Assembly: GCA_020637445.1 (NCBI GenBank)
Contig: JACJVZ010000001.1
Location: 682,001-746,000, forward strand
Direction: 5' to 3'
Source of the DNA: Calditrichota bacterium
Lineage (GTDB): Bacteria > Electryoneota > RPQS01
Length of the DNA stretch: 64,000 nucleotides
This document shows positions 17,114 to 26,367 of the stretch, piece after piece. Position 1 is the stretch's first letter. The number at the start of each line of letters is the position of its first letter. Below the pieces are notes generated by a model. That model was not told the origin of the DNA and searched no databases. It saw only the letters and a list, made by a program, of their open reading frames with translations. The position numbers and the translations under genes are program-made.

Positions 17114-18603
17114 CGTATCAGCACGACTTTGACCGGCGCGCTGTTTGGTGTTCTCAGCCAATACGAACCGCTGGGCAAATCGCCGAGCGAAAGGCGAACT
17201 GTGTTTTGCGAAGGCAACAGATCCACGTGCAATCGTGACATTGAGCGCCCCAAAACGTCAAACACTTCAACAACCGATTGTCGTGAGTCGTAACTGTCAA
17301 TCAAAAGTGTCATGTCATTGTTAAACGGATTGGGAAAAGCTCGCACGATTTCAATTCGGTTTGGCACACCGACATTTGTGGTATCGAAAGTCAGCACGAA
17401 TGTCTCACTTTGTTCGAGAAGAATGGTAAGCGAACCGCTATTTGAGACGCGGTACGCCGGACTGCCATTCTTCAACACGAGCAAATTCGGCGGCAAGTCA
17501 GCGAGTGTAACGACTGCAGTGGGATTCTCGGGGGACGAAATCGACCAGTCGCAAAAGAGTCTGTCGAGCGTGGTCCACGGAAAGACAAAGTGAACCGTGA
17601 GTTCGCGGACATTTCGCAGCAGTGATATGTCCAGACGTTTGTCTGCAGCGCTCTTTCGAATATCCCAACGTGCAAACGTATAGGGTGAATCGCCCACGAC
17701 GACGTCGCAGAAAAAGTATCTACCGTCTTCATCCGCCGCAAGCGAAAGTGTGTCAGGAAATCTGTTTGCGGCGAAATGCGACAGCCAGTCGCAAACTGCG
17801 GGCGAGTACATAGCACGGAAACCGTGTCCTACCCAGCTTGCCACCGCGAAACGAGACTCGGCGCCGCTCCTCCGAAGCTCTTCATATTCCAAGGCGGGAT
17901 ATCCGTAAGCGTCCCACTCCCACTGTTCTTCGCTCCAGTTACTCCACACCGGAACGGTCAGGCAGTTGAAGTGCATGGATTCGAGAGTATCCGCCAAGTG
18001 AACCGCGCTGTACCGATGATATTCGTAGGCGATAGAATCCGATTCAAACGGAAATCCCCCAAAGGCGACACGCATCGAGCGGTTCGTATCAGCGCTTGCA
18101 AGGTATTGCTCTTGTCGTAGTTGGCAATCCAAGATTTGCGATCCGCCTGCGGTAGCTGCGATCAAATAGTCGTCATAGGCACAGTTATTGTTGTGCCAAA
18201 CCTGCCCCGCGGCCCCGCCCATGCTTCCGCCGCACATATAGATGGAATCCAGCGAAAACGGAAAGTGATCGGTGAGCCAATCGAGCATCGCGCGACAATG
18301 TAACTGAGCGAGTCTCGTGTTCCAATGGCGGTCATTCGGTCCCATGTGGCTGGCGAGTATCCAGCCTCGTTGTTCACATATTTCGGCATATCCCCATCCA
18401 AAAATCTCCGTTTGAGATCCGCCTAACGCGTGCCATCCCACGATAATCGCCGGAGGATGTTCACGGTCGTATCCGGAAGGGATTTGAACGCGAAAAAGTG
18501 CGGTATCGCCAAATGCAGTGACGGTGGTCGTCTCAAACAACTGTTGTGCCTGCAGCGGTACTGCATACACTATCCACAAAATTAGGATCACACATTTCAG
18601 CAT
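17110..18603 (-). CDS. secreted alpha/beta-hydrolase (esterase-like) with C-terminal type A sorting domain
   Basis: A roughly 497-residue exported hydrolase. A signal peptide ending near LQAQQ is followed by an alpha/beta-hydrolase domain with PAIIVGWHALGG (oxyanion region), the nucleophile elbow GGSMGG near residue 125 and a late GHGFRA histidine. A beta-sandwich linker leads to a roughly 75-residue C-terminal domain with FPNPFNND, VFDVLGR and LPSGSYWLR, the signature of type A (Por/T9SS-type) sorting domains. This implies export across the outer membrane. The ATG at 18603 abuts the ATG of the divergent SDR (CATATG); a TTG at 18621 with AAGGG upstream is an alternative start. Substrate unknown; polysaccharide-esterase-like is a guess. 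Confidence 0.8.
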   Translation of the reverse strand: MLKCVILILWIVYAVPLQAQQLFETTTVTAFGDTALFRVQIPSGYDREHPPAIIVGWHALGGSQTEIFGWGYAEICEQRGWILASHMGPNDRHWNTRLAQLHCRAMLDWLTDHFPFSLDSIYMCGGSMGGAAGQVWHNNNCAYDDYLIAATAGGSQILDCQLRQEQYLASADTNRSMRVAFGGFPFESDSIAYEYHRYSAVHLADTLESMHFNCLTVPVWSNWSEEQWEWDAYGYPALEYEELRRSGAESRFAVASWVGHGFRAMYSPAVCDWLSHFAANRFPDTLSLAADEDGRYFFCDVVVGDSPYTFARWDIRKSAADKRLDISLLRNVRELTVHFVFPWTTLDRLFCDWSISSPENPTAVVTLADLPPNLLVLKNGSPAYRVSNSGSLTILLEQSETFVLTFDTTNVGVPNRIEIVRAFPNPFNNDMTLLIDSYDSRQSVVEVFDVLGRSMSRLHVDLLPSQNTVRLSLGDLPSGSYWLRTPNSAPVKVVLIR

Positions 18604-19353
18604 ATGAACTCTGAGTTGCAAGGCAAAGTAGCCCTTATTACCGGCGCAAGTCGGGGAATCGGTCGCGCCATTGCGCTAAAGTTCGCGCAGGCTGGAGCGG
18701 ATGTTATCGTAAATTACCTCGAACGCGAAGACAGCGCGACGGAAGTTGTTGAATGGATCCAAGGCATGGGACGCAAAGCGGTTGCGATTCGAGCGGATGT
18801 ATCGTCTGAACTTGGCGTCGAAATGCTTTTTTCACAGATTCCTCCGGAATTCAGCCGCCTCGATATCCTCGTGAACAACGCAGGTCCATTCAAGGTGAAA
18901 CCGGCGTTGGAAACGACGACTGAAGAATGGGACTTGATGCTGCGCGGCAATTTGTTGAGTGCATTTTGGGTAACTCAGCGCGCGGTTCCCAAGATTCTCG
19001 TATCCGAGAATGGCGGATCAATTGTTTTCATCGGCGCACCCAATGCGGAGCGCGTCGGTTCACAAGTCGTTTCCTGTGCATATTCGATTGCCAAGACAGG
19101 AGTCGTGATCCTCGCCCAGACCTTGGCACGCGATCTTGGCCCCAAAAAGATTCGAGTCAATGTCGTCAATCCGGGTTTTATCGAAAATGACTCAATGACG
19201 CCTCGCATGAAGCAATGGATGCCTTCCGAAGTCCCGTTGGGCGAAATTGGTCAGCCGGGAGACATCGCGGATGCTGTTTTGTACTTAGCATCCGACCGTG
19301 CAGCCTATGTAAACGGCTCGGTTCTCAATGTTCACGGTGGACTTTGGACTTAG
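18604..19353 (+). CDS. SDR family oxidoreductase (FabG-like)
   Basis: A 249-residue short-chain dehydrogenase/reductase. The NADP(H) motif TGASRGIG is at residues 13-20, NNAG follows strand 4, and the catalytic pair is Tyr160-x3-Lys164 in YSIAK. The end of the family fold has PLGEIGQPGDIA and YVNGSVLNVHGG. The position usually held by the catalytic serine appears to be Ala145 (IGAP instead of IGS or ISS), so chemistry may be altered, or another serine may substitute. Its ATG touches the esterase start codon on the other strand, leaving no ribosome-binding site outside the neighbouring gene. Substrate unknown. Confidence 0.88.
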   Translation: MNSELQGKVALITGASRGIGRAIALKFAQAGADVIVNYLEREDSATEVVEWIQGMGRKAVAIRADVSSELGVEMLFSQIPPEFSRLDILVNNAGPFKVKPALETTTEEWDLMLRGNLLSAFWVTQRAVPKILVSENGGSIVFIGAPNAERVGSQVVSCAYSIAKTGVVILAQTLARDLGPKKIRVNVVNPGFIENDSMTPRMKQWMPSEVPLGEIGQPGDIADAVLYLASDRAAYVNGSVLNVHGGLWT

Positions 19354-19460
19354 CTTTTTCAATATAGGGCCTCCAATACCAAATACCAAGTCGGCATAGC
19401 AGGTGCAATAGCACAATCTCTGTCCACGTCGCAGCTTAAAATGTGATAATTTAACATAAA

Positions 19461-19493
19461 TGAAAACAAAACTTTAAATCATAATTGTTTTCA
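19461..19493. repeat. 9-base perfect inverted repeat, possible operator
   Basis: TGAAAACAA at 19461-19469 is mirrored by TTGTTTTCA at 19485-19493 across a 15-base spacer. There is no T tract and the arms are AT-rich, so a protein-binding site is more likely than a terminator. It lies about 100 bases upstream of the candidate promoter. Confidence 0.4.
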
Positions 19494-19588
19494 ATGAGAT
19501 TGACAAGATTGTTAGAAGTGTGCGCAAAGCGCGCATTTTTTGCGTTATAGCACTTTATCATGAGTTTGAAAAATTTCTGACCTCGCAA

Positions 19589-19617
19589 TTGAAAAGCAGA
19601 TATTTTCAGTCTATTTT
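19589..19617 (+). promoter_or_regulatory. candidate promoter of the C25-like gene
   Basis: TTGAAA at 19589-19594 and TATTTT at 19612-19617 are 17 bases apart, giving a leader of about 45 bases before the ATG at 19669. The match is moderate, in an AT-rich background. Confidence 0.4.
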
Positions 19618-19668
19618 GACCTACGTCCTTTCCCAATTCAGAACCCCTGACCCGCAATGGAGGTCTGT

Positions 19669-22600
19669 ATGATCCGCACCACAGCACGGTTTGCTTTGTT
19701 TATGTGTTTGCTGTCCATCTCGCTGCCGCTCGCTTTCTCGGCCACGGAAGGATCGCCGTATCTTCACATTGAAAGCGATGCTCCTGAATTTACGGAAATC
19801 AGATGGGAGAACCCCGTCTATGACGTACAGTCAATTGAAGCCGACGGCGAAGTTCTTTCGCTCGTCGATGTGACTGGTGAAGGGTTGATAGCTGAAGAGG
19901 GATATCCGGCGATTCCTCATGTGACAAGGCTTTACCGGATTCCCAACACCGGATCAGTCGAGCTCGTGATCAATTCCGCGGAATATCGAACGGAAGAGAA
20001 CTACTTCCCGGTGCCTGCGATCAACGAAGAATACAAAGGGTGGGGAAGACCTCCACGCGCGTCGGAAATTTACGATGCAAATGAATGGTATCCTCCGGTT
20101 GTCGCGGAAATTAGCGAACCAAAGGTCTTGCGTGATTTTAGAATCGTGAAAGTCACTCTATACCCGATGCAAGTTAATCCGGTGACTCGCGAAGCTCGTT
20201 TTTACGACAACATAGACGTGGATATTGTCGCCAACAATAGTCCGGGAGTCAATGAGATTCCAAACCCGCGCCGACCGAGCGGAGAATGGGCACCGCTTTA
20301 TCGCGGGTTCATTTCGAATCTTGACGAGAGTGCGTTAGATGACGTGGACTACACTCCCGGTAGTTATGCGATTATTTGTCGCGACAATACGGCCGCGCTG
20401 CAATGGGCGGATTCTCTTGCAAATTGGCGTCGACGCATGGGATTTTCGGTTGTCATCGAAGCTCGCAATAACTGGACGTCCGCAACCCTTCGCAGCTATT
20501 TGCAGCAAGCCTACACAAATTGGGACCCGCCTCTCGAATATGCCTGTATTATGGGCGACCATACGGGAGGATCTTTTGACATCCCCTCGCAAATTTCAGG
20601 AGACCAGTGGTCGGATGACTACGATCACTACTACGCTGATTTGGTCGGCGAGGACGATTTTGAAGAAATTGGCGTCGGTAGACTTTCGTCTCAAAGTACG
20701 ACCGATTTTGCGCTGATCAACAACAAGATTATGACCTACGAACGGACGCCTTACATGGACGATCCGTCGTGGTTTACGCGTGCATTCTTATATGCCGGAA
20801 CAGCAAACAACGTCAGCTCGAACGAAATTCTAATGTTGTGGGCCGCCGACATGTTTCGCAGCTACACGGGAATTACCAATCCGCAGGTTTCGACGCACAA
20901 TGGAAATGTCAGTACTCAATTGATTGGTAGCCGCCTGACTGAAGGCGTGAGTGTATTCTTGTGGCGCGGAACCGTGGTTGGCGAAATGAACAACAACGCC
21001 GCATCGTCCATGAGTTCTACACCGATGCTGCCGGTTGTGCTTACAATTACATGCGGTTCAGGGGATTTTGACGACAGTGACGGATTGAACGAATCGTGGC
21101 TGCTTGCCGGCACGGCAACAGCGCCCAAAGGTGGAATTTGCGGAATCGGCACAGCGACGTGGAACACTCACGTCCCCTACAATAACAGTGTCGCGGGCGG
21201 TCTCGCCTATGCCATTGCCAATCTCGAAGTGCGTCACTTGGGAACCGCGTTGGCTGCGGCAAAAACGGAGCTTTTGCGTTCTTTCCCGGGGAACAGTACG
21301 GGTGCGCGGTTTGCGGCATGGAACAACCTGATGGGCGATCCGGGAATTTCAATGTGGACCGATGTTCCCGTCGTGATGAATGTCACGTATCCGACAACCG
21401 TTAATGTCGGAACTCGCCGAGTCCGTCCCCAAGTGGTTGATGCCAATTCCGGTGATCCCATTGCCGAAGCACTTGTCGTTCTTGTCAAGGATGGTGAGAC
21501 CTTTGTCAAAGGATTCACGGATGCAGGTGGATTTGTGGACATGCCTGTAATGGTTGACTCGCCCGGAACAATGACCATTACCGTGTCCAAGCGAAACCAC
21601 AAGCCGTTCCTCGCGGACATTAGTTGTGTATCTGCAGCCGAAATGGTCACAGTGTTGAACTATTCGACGGATGACGACAACAGTGGCGGAACGCAAGGCA
21701 ACGGAGATCAGCAGTTGAACCCCGGCGAGATTGCAGACTTGTCCGTAACACTCAAGAATTTCGGTTCTTCGACGACTTCGAATAATATCACCGCAACCAT
21801 GACGTGCGATAATCCCGACGTTACGGTCCTGCAGGGTAGTTCGACCTATCAATCCCTCGCTCCCGGACAACAAGCAGCAGGCAATTCAGCGTTCCGCATT
21901 CAACTTGCGCAATCCATGAGGCATCTTGAAACTGCGAAACTGACATTTGAGGTGAGCTCATCGACGGGCACAGCCTTTAGTACCGTTGAACTGACCGTCC
22001 AAGCAGGAAGCGGTGTATACGTTTCGTCTCAAATTTCCGGCGGCAACGGCAACAATCGTCTTGATCCGGGCGAAATCGTAGATTTTCGTGTAACGGTACG
22101 GAACGAAGGCGGCGTTGCAATGAATGATGTCTCCGCGAGTTTGATTTCAAAGTTCAGCCTCCTAACCATCATGGACGGAACTGGAAGTTTCGGAAATATT
22201 GCAGTCGGAGGAACAGCCACCAGCGGTTCAGGGGACTTCCAATTGCGTGCAAACTCGGTGACCTACCCTGGAAGCATGGCAAACCTTGTGCTTGTACTCT
22301 CGACGCCGCAAGGATTTGTGGATTCAGTCGGTTTTTCATTGCCCATCGGAGTTGCATCTACTACCGATCCTACTGGACCGGATCCATACGGGTACGTCGC
22401 CTACGACAACATCGACACCGAATACGAGTGGAGCCGTCCTTACGACTGGGTGGACATTTCATCCAGCGGGACACGCCTAAACCGGGCCAGTGCCGATCCG
22501 GGTGAACAGTCTCCCGGCGGCCAAACCAACACTGACGCGATTCAATTGCCTTTCGAATTTACGTTTTACGGTGAAACCTATGATTCGCTGACGATTTGTT

Positions 22601-24651
22601 CCAATGGTTGGGCCGCGTTCGGTGATCAAGATCATCTCGACGTCTTCCGCAACTATCCGATACCGGGTCAACAAGCTCCCGAGGCGTTGCTCGCGGTCTT
22701 CTGGGACGATTTGAAAACCAGTAGCAGCGGCGACGGGGTTTGGTACCTCTATGACGAAGAATTCCATCGGCTCATCGTAGAATGGAACGCCGTGGGTGCG
22801 CATGCCACTACCACGACGCTTGATTTCCAACTGATTCTGCTTGATCCCGAATACTATCCGACTGAAGACGGCAATGGAATCATAGTATATCAGTACAATC
22901 AGGCCCGAAGCGTTAGCCAGGATATTAACGAAGCGCCCGGCGAGACCATCGGAATTCAAGCTCCTCGGTCACTGATGGGGCTGCAGTACCGCTTTGCTTT
23001 GGTGAACTCAGCGGGCGCGGTAGGTGTCGGAAACACCCGGTCAATTACAATTACCACGGACAAGCGTTCAGCAACGGGTATCATCACTGGTGTAATCACG
23101 GATCACGCAACGGGCGAGCCGCTCGAAGGCGTCGTAGTTTCATTGGATGGCGAGGAAGATCAAGGCGTGACCTCCTCAACCGGCGAATACACGATCGTCG
23201 ATGTTCAGATCGGTACCTATACGGTGCGGGCTTCAAGATTCGGATATAATGACGGCGTGACCGCTGATTTTGTGGTCGAGACCGACAGCACTGAAGTGGC
23301 AAGTTTTAGTTTAACTCATCCGGAAATTGCGCTTTCCGCGAACAGTCTGATTTTCAATATTCCCGGTGATCCTGCCGAGCAAACGTTGGATATTCAAAAT
23401 GACGGGAACGGGCCGCTTGACTTCAGAATTACTTCTGAATATCAAGCTTTGGACGATGAACACGGTAAATGGTCGACTGTCGCTCGAAATAACGTTTCGG
23501 AAGAAACCGGAGACTCGCAAATCATGGGCTGCGCATTTGACGGCCATCGTTGGGTTGTCAGTGGCGGCAACGGCCCCACGGGCGCGAATCATTTCTACTA
23601 CTACGATTTGAACGGCAACTATATTGGATCGGCAGAACAGCCCACGTCAACCCAGTTTGGCTACTATGACCTTGCATTTGACGGACAGTACATCTATGGC
23701 GGAACGGACGGACTTCAGGGAATTCAGGGTGTCAACTACTCTGGCGAACTTCGAACCACAATTCCAGTATCACAAGTCAGTCCGGCTCGCTGCATAGCAT
23801 ATGATCCGGCGCTGGATCGATTCTGGGTTTCGGACTATAGCACGGATATTTTCTGTATCGACCGCGACGGCAACGAAATTCTCCGCTTTTCGGACAATCT
23901 TGATAAGACCGGACTTGCTTGGTATGCGGACGATCCGGACGGCTACAAACTGTACGTTTTCCATTTGACCTCCGGAACCGGCGGTACCCAAATCAGCAAG
24001 ATCCATCCCGCGACCGGCGCAGTCCTGCCAGCCACGGTCTTTTCCCAACAAGCGGGTGATCGTGCGGGCGGATGCGACATTACGTCAGATTGGAATAGCA
24101 TGCTCACCGTGTTTGGTGGAGTGTTTCAGAATCCACAGGGCGACCGTTTGGAGATGCACCAAATGAAGTTCCACACCGAGTGGCTTGGAGTGACGCCATT
24201 GAATTCATCCGTGCTTCCCCAAAGTTCACGCGACGTCTCAGTTACCGTGGATGCGACGAACTTACGCGACTTGACATACCACGTTAACCTGTTCGTGCAC
24301 AACAACTCGACGGACAGTCTGATTGTTGTGCCGTTAGCTCTGACGCGAACGCTTGCGGCTGATCCGCCTGCTCCAGCCGTCCCACTTGAGTTTACTTTGT
24401 ATCAGAATTATCCCAATCCGTTCAACCCGTCGACGCAGATAAAGTTCGACCTGATTGAAGCCGGACTAACTTCACTGAGAATTTTCAATGTTCTCGGTCA
24501 AGAGGTGTCCGCTCCAATCAACGCCGAAATGATGACGCCGGGACAGCATTTGATCAACATCGATATGAATGGCCTGCCGTCTGGCGTTTATTTGTATAGA
24601 ATAGAAAGCGGCAGTTTCGCGGAAACGAAGAAAATGGTTCTGATGAAATAG
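19669..24651 (+). CDS. giant secreted C25 (gingipain-type) peptidase-like protein with type A sorting domain
   Basis: A 1660-residue exported protein. The start at 19669 is chosen because GGAGG lies 5 bases upstream and it begins a clean signal peptide (MIRTTARFALFM... to about residue 25). A C25 propeptide-like region (to about 220) precedes the peptidase-like domain (about 225-560). The catalytic cysteine is kept at about Cys462 (TITCGSGDF, like ACVNGDF of gingipain), but the dyad histidine of the GHG motif appears to be Thr435 (LWRGTVVG). Two related domains with PGEI...V.N.G follow, then a carboxypeptidase-regulatory-like domain near 1136-1215, and a C-terminal sorting domain (about 1573-1660) with YQNYPNPFNPST. 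It may be a surface binding protein rather than an active protease. Confidence 0.85.
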   Translation: MIRTTARFALFMCLLSISLPLAFSATEGSPYLHIESDAPEFTEIRWENPVYDVQSIEADGEVLSLVDVTGEGLIAEEGYPAIPHVTRLYRIPNTGSVELVINSAEYRTEENYFPVPAINEEYKGWGRPPRASEIYDANEWYPPVVAEISEPKVLRDFRIVKVTLYPMQVNPVTREARFYDNIDVDIVANNSPGVNEIPNPRRPSGEWAPLYRGFISNLDESALDDVDYTPGSYAIICRDNTAALQWADSLANWRRRMGFSVVIEARNNWTSATLRSYLQQAYTNWDPPLEYACIMGDHTGGSFDIPSQISGDQWSDDYDHYYADLVGEDDFEEIGVGRLSSQSTTDFALINNKIMTYERTPYMDDPSWFTRAFLYAGTANNVSSNEILMLWAADMFRSYTGITNPQVSTHNGNVSTQLIGSRLTEGVSVFLWRGTVVGEMNNNAASSMSSTPMLPVVLTITCGSGDFDDSDGLNESWLLAGTATAPKGGICGIGTATWNTHVPYNNSVAGGLAYAIANLEVRHLGTALAAAKTELLRSFPGNSTGARFAAWNNLMGDPGISMWTDVPVVMNVTYPTTVNVGTRRVRPQVVDANSGDPIAEALVVLVKDGETFVKGFTDAGGFVDMPVMVDSPGTMTITVSKRNHKPFLADISCVSAAEMVTVLNYSTDDDNSGGTQGNGDQQLNPGEIADLSVTLKNFGSSTTSNNITATMTCDNPDVTVLQGSSTYQSLAPGQQAAGNSAFRIQLAQSMRHLETAKLTFEVSSSTGTAFSTVELTVQAGSGVYVSSQISGGNGNNRLDPGEIVDFRVTVRNEGGVAMNDVSASLISKFSLLTIMDGTGSFGNIAVGGTATSGSGDFQLRANSVTYPGSMANLVLVLSTPQGFVDSVGFSLPIGVASTTDPTGPDPYGYVAYDNIDTEYEWSRPYDWVDISSSGTRLNRASADPGEQSPGGQTNTDAIQLPFEFTFYGETYDSLTICSNGWAAFGDQDHLDVFRNYPIPGQQAPEALLAVFWDDLKTSSSGDGVWYLYDEEFHRLIVEWNAVGAHATTTTLDFQLILLDPEYYPTEDGNGIIVYQYNQARSVSQDINEAPGETIGIQAPRSLMGLQYRFALVNSAGAVGVGNTRSITITTDKRSATGIITGVITDHATGEPLEGVVVSLDGEEDQGVTSSTGEYTIVDVQIGTYTVRASRFGYNDGVTADFVVETDSTEVASFSLTHPEIALSANSLIFNIPGDPAEQTLDIQNDGNGPLDFRITSEYQALDDEHGKWSTVARNNVSEETGDSQIMGCAFDGHRWVVSGGNGPTGANHFYYYDLNGNYIGSAEQPTSTQFGYYDLAFDGQYIYGGTDGLQGIQGVNYSGELRTTIPVSQVSPARCIAYDPALDRFWVSDYSTDIFCIDRDGNEILRFSDNLDKTGLAWYADDPDGYKLYVFHLTSGTGGTQISKIHPATGAVLPATVFSQQAGDRAGGCDITSDWNSMLTVFGGVFQNPQGDRLEMHQMKFHTEWLGVTPLNSSVLPQSSRDVSVTVDATNLRDLTYHVNLFVHNNSTDSLIVVPLALTRTLAADPPAPAVPLEFTLYQNYPNPFNPSTQIKFDLIEAGLTSLRIFNVLGQEVSAPINAEMMTPGQHLINIDMNGLPSGVYLYRIESGSFAETKKMVLMK

Positions 24652-24671
24652 CTGGATCGACAGCAGACAAA

Positions 24672-24708
24672 AAAAGCGCGGACTCGTGTGAGTCCGCGCT
24701 TTTCTTTT
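24672..24708. terminator. bidirectional intrinsic terminator
   Basis: Arms AAAAGCGCGGACTC (24672-24685) and its exact complement (24690-24703) around GTGT, with A tracts on the left and T tracts on the right. It serves both the C25-like gene (+) and the convergent YugP-type gene (-). Confidence 0.9.
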
Positions 24709-24724
24709 GTGTAATACTGGATTC

Positions 24725-25414
24725 TTAGTCCCGACTTCCGCGCAAAATGATTAGCCGCAGCATTTGCAACAGCGACATTGTGGCCGCAGCGACATACGTC
24801 CAAGCGGCGGCGTTCAAGACTTTCTTCGCTCCTTGTACTTCATCGGGCGCAAGAAACGTCCCGTTGCCGAGGATGGCGATTGCACGGCGGGAAGCGTCAA
24901 ACTCGACGGGCAGCGTAATCAAGTGAAAAATCACGGCTCCGGCGAAGAACAAAATCCCCAAGTCCATTAGCCAACTAATCGACGGCACGAGCAAGCCGAT
25001 GAAGAACAACGGCATCGCGGCCATGCTGCCAATATTGGCCGCAGGAACAAGCGACGCACGCAATGACATCGGCGCGTATCCAACTTTGTGCTGAAGGGCA
25101 TGGCCGACTTCATGCGCGGCTACAGCAAGTGCAGACAGACTCGTTGACCCGTATATCCCCTCAGACAACCTGACCTTGCGGTCGTTGGGATGATAGTGGT
25201 CCGTAAGCTGGCCGGCGATGGGTTCAACTTCCACGTCCTGCAGACCGTTTTGGTCGAGAATCCTGCGCGCCACCTGCTGCCCGGTCATGCCCAGCCGTGA
25301 ACGTACCTCACTGAACTGTTGGTATGTTCCGCGCACCTTGTGCTGTGCCCACATGGCCAGACCAAGCGCAGGCAAAATCAACACCATCGTCCAGTCAAAA
25401 AAGAACGGAAACAT
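24725..25414 (-). CDS. YugP-type membrane zinc metallopeptidase
   Basis: A 229-residue inner-membrane protein of the YugP / neutral zinc metallopeptidase family. An N-terminal membrane helix is followed by a soluble part and the zinc motif HEVGH at residues 101-105. Two further hydrophobic segments (about 124-160) and a C-terminal VEFDASRRA stretch, with a candidate third ligand, are typical of the family. Physiological substrates are unknown. It is the last gene of the leftward block that starts with prfA, 25 bases after fmt, and is followed by the shared terminator. Confidence 0.88.
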   Translation of the reverse strand: MFPFFFDWTMVLILPALGLAMWAQHKVRGTYQQFSEVRSRLGMTGQQVARRILDQNGLQDVEVEPIAGQLTDHYHPNDRKVRLSEGIYGSTSLSALAVAAHEVGHALQHKVGYAPMSLRASLVPAANIGSMAAMPLFFIGLLVPSISWLMDLGILFFAGAVIFHLITLPVEFDASRRAIAILGNGTFLAPDEVQGAKKVLNAAAWTYVAAATMSLLQMLRLIILRGSRD

Positions 25415-25439
25415 CTAAGTTTTTGGTCTCCAAATTGAG

Positions 25440-26363
25440 TTAATCAAATCTGTCAGGAAGAGTGGGACGCCCACGCAAGAACTCTGCAACGGCCATCGCC
25501 CGCCTGCCCGCAGGTTTCACTTCATTTAACGAGAGCGGAGTATCCGCTGTTCCAACAAAAATAGAGTCTTGATTTTGTTTGACTTGACCAGGTTGCAAAG
25601 TGAGTGTCGAGGTACTTGTTCCGGCCTTTAGAATCTTGATGGAGAACTCTCCGGACTTCGCGACTGCACCGGGTGTGGGGCTGAACGCACGGACTCTGTT
25701 CAGTATCTCTGCAGACGGCTTGCTGAAGTCCAAAACGTAATCTGCGGGTTTCAATTTGCCGGCTTTTGTAACCTGTGATTCGTCTTGTTCTATCGGGTGG
25801 ATTTTCTCGCCCGCCTCCAGGCGGTACAATGTCTCAACAATCATTGCGGCGCCTACATCGGAGAGACGGTCATGCAGCGCACCGAAGTCCTCGTCCGGCA
25901 AGATCGGCAAGCGAGTTTGGGCGAGCATACCCCCGCCGTCGATCTCTTCAGTCAATCGAATAATCGTAACACCAGTTTCCGTTTCACCTCGCAGAAGCGT
26001 CCACTGAATCGGTGCCGGGCCGCGGCATTTCGGAAGCAGGCTCGGATGAACGTTAAGCGCGCCCCATTTCGGCATGGCAAACAACTCTCGCGGGAGAATT
26101 CTGAATGCCACGACAACCAACACGTCTGCTCGCAGCGCAGCAAGCTCGCTTAAGAACTCCGGGTCATCCAAGCGTTCGGGGGACATAACAGTAAGACGAT
26201 TGTCCACTGCAAATGCCTTTACGGGCATTGGCGCGAGTTTGCGGCCCCGCCCTTGAGGCTGATCCGGACTCGTGACCACGGCTACCACCTCATGCGGGCT
26301 TTCCAGCAATGCTCTGAGAGTGGGTAAGGCAAAGTCGGGATTGCCGCAAAAGACAACTCTCAA
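25440..26363 (-). CDS. fmt: methionyl-tRNA formyltransferase
   Basis: Fmt transfers a formyl group from 10-formyl-THF to Met-tRNA(fMet) for translation initiation. The 307 residues have the expected fold: SPDQPQGRGRKL, the catalytic NVHPSLLPKCRGPAPIQW segment (Asn104, His106) and an Asp in EEIDGGG near residue 143, then the C-terminal tRNA-binding domain. The start is a TTG four bases after the def stop, with AGGAG inside the def 3' end. The def-fmt pairing is a common bacterial arrangement and joins formylation with deformylation. Confidence 0.95.
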   Translation of the reverse strand: MRVVFCGNPDFALPTLRALLESPHEVVAVVTSPDQPQGRGRKLAPMPVKAFAVDNRLTVMSPERLDDPEFLSELAALRADVLVVVAFRILPRELFAMPKWGALNVHPSLLPKCRGPAPIQWTLLRGETETGVTIIRLTEEIDGGGMLAQTRLPILPDEDFGALHDRLSDVGAAMIVETLYRLEAGEKIHPIEQDESQVTKAGKLKPADYVLDFSKPSAEILNRVRAFSPTPGAVAKSGEFSIKILKAGTSTSTLTLQPGQVKQNQDSIFVGTADTPLSLNEVKPAGRRAMAVAEFLRGRPTLPDRFD

Positions 26364-26367
26364 GTAC

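Larger units (their letters stand above)
19354..19668. other. AT-rich intergenic region upstream of the C25-like gene
   Basis: A gene-free stretch of 315 bases, clearly richer in A and T than the surrounding genes. It contains a perfect 9-base inverted repeat at 19461-19493 and a promoter-like pair at 19589-19617. No RNA gene or small coding region is convincing. The GGAGG at 19659-19663 is the ribosome-binding site of the next gene. Confidence 0.6.

Noticed and set aside
19354..19668. tRNA or small RNA gene in the AT-rich gap
   Set aside because: No cloverleaf or conserved RNA pattern could be traced; only a short inverted repeat and a promoter-like pair are visible.
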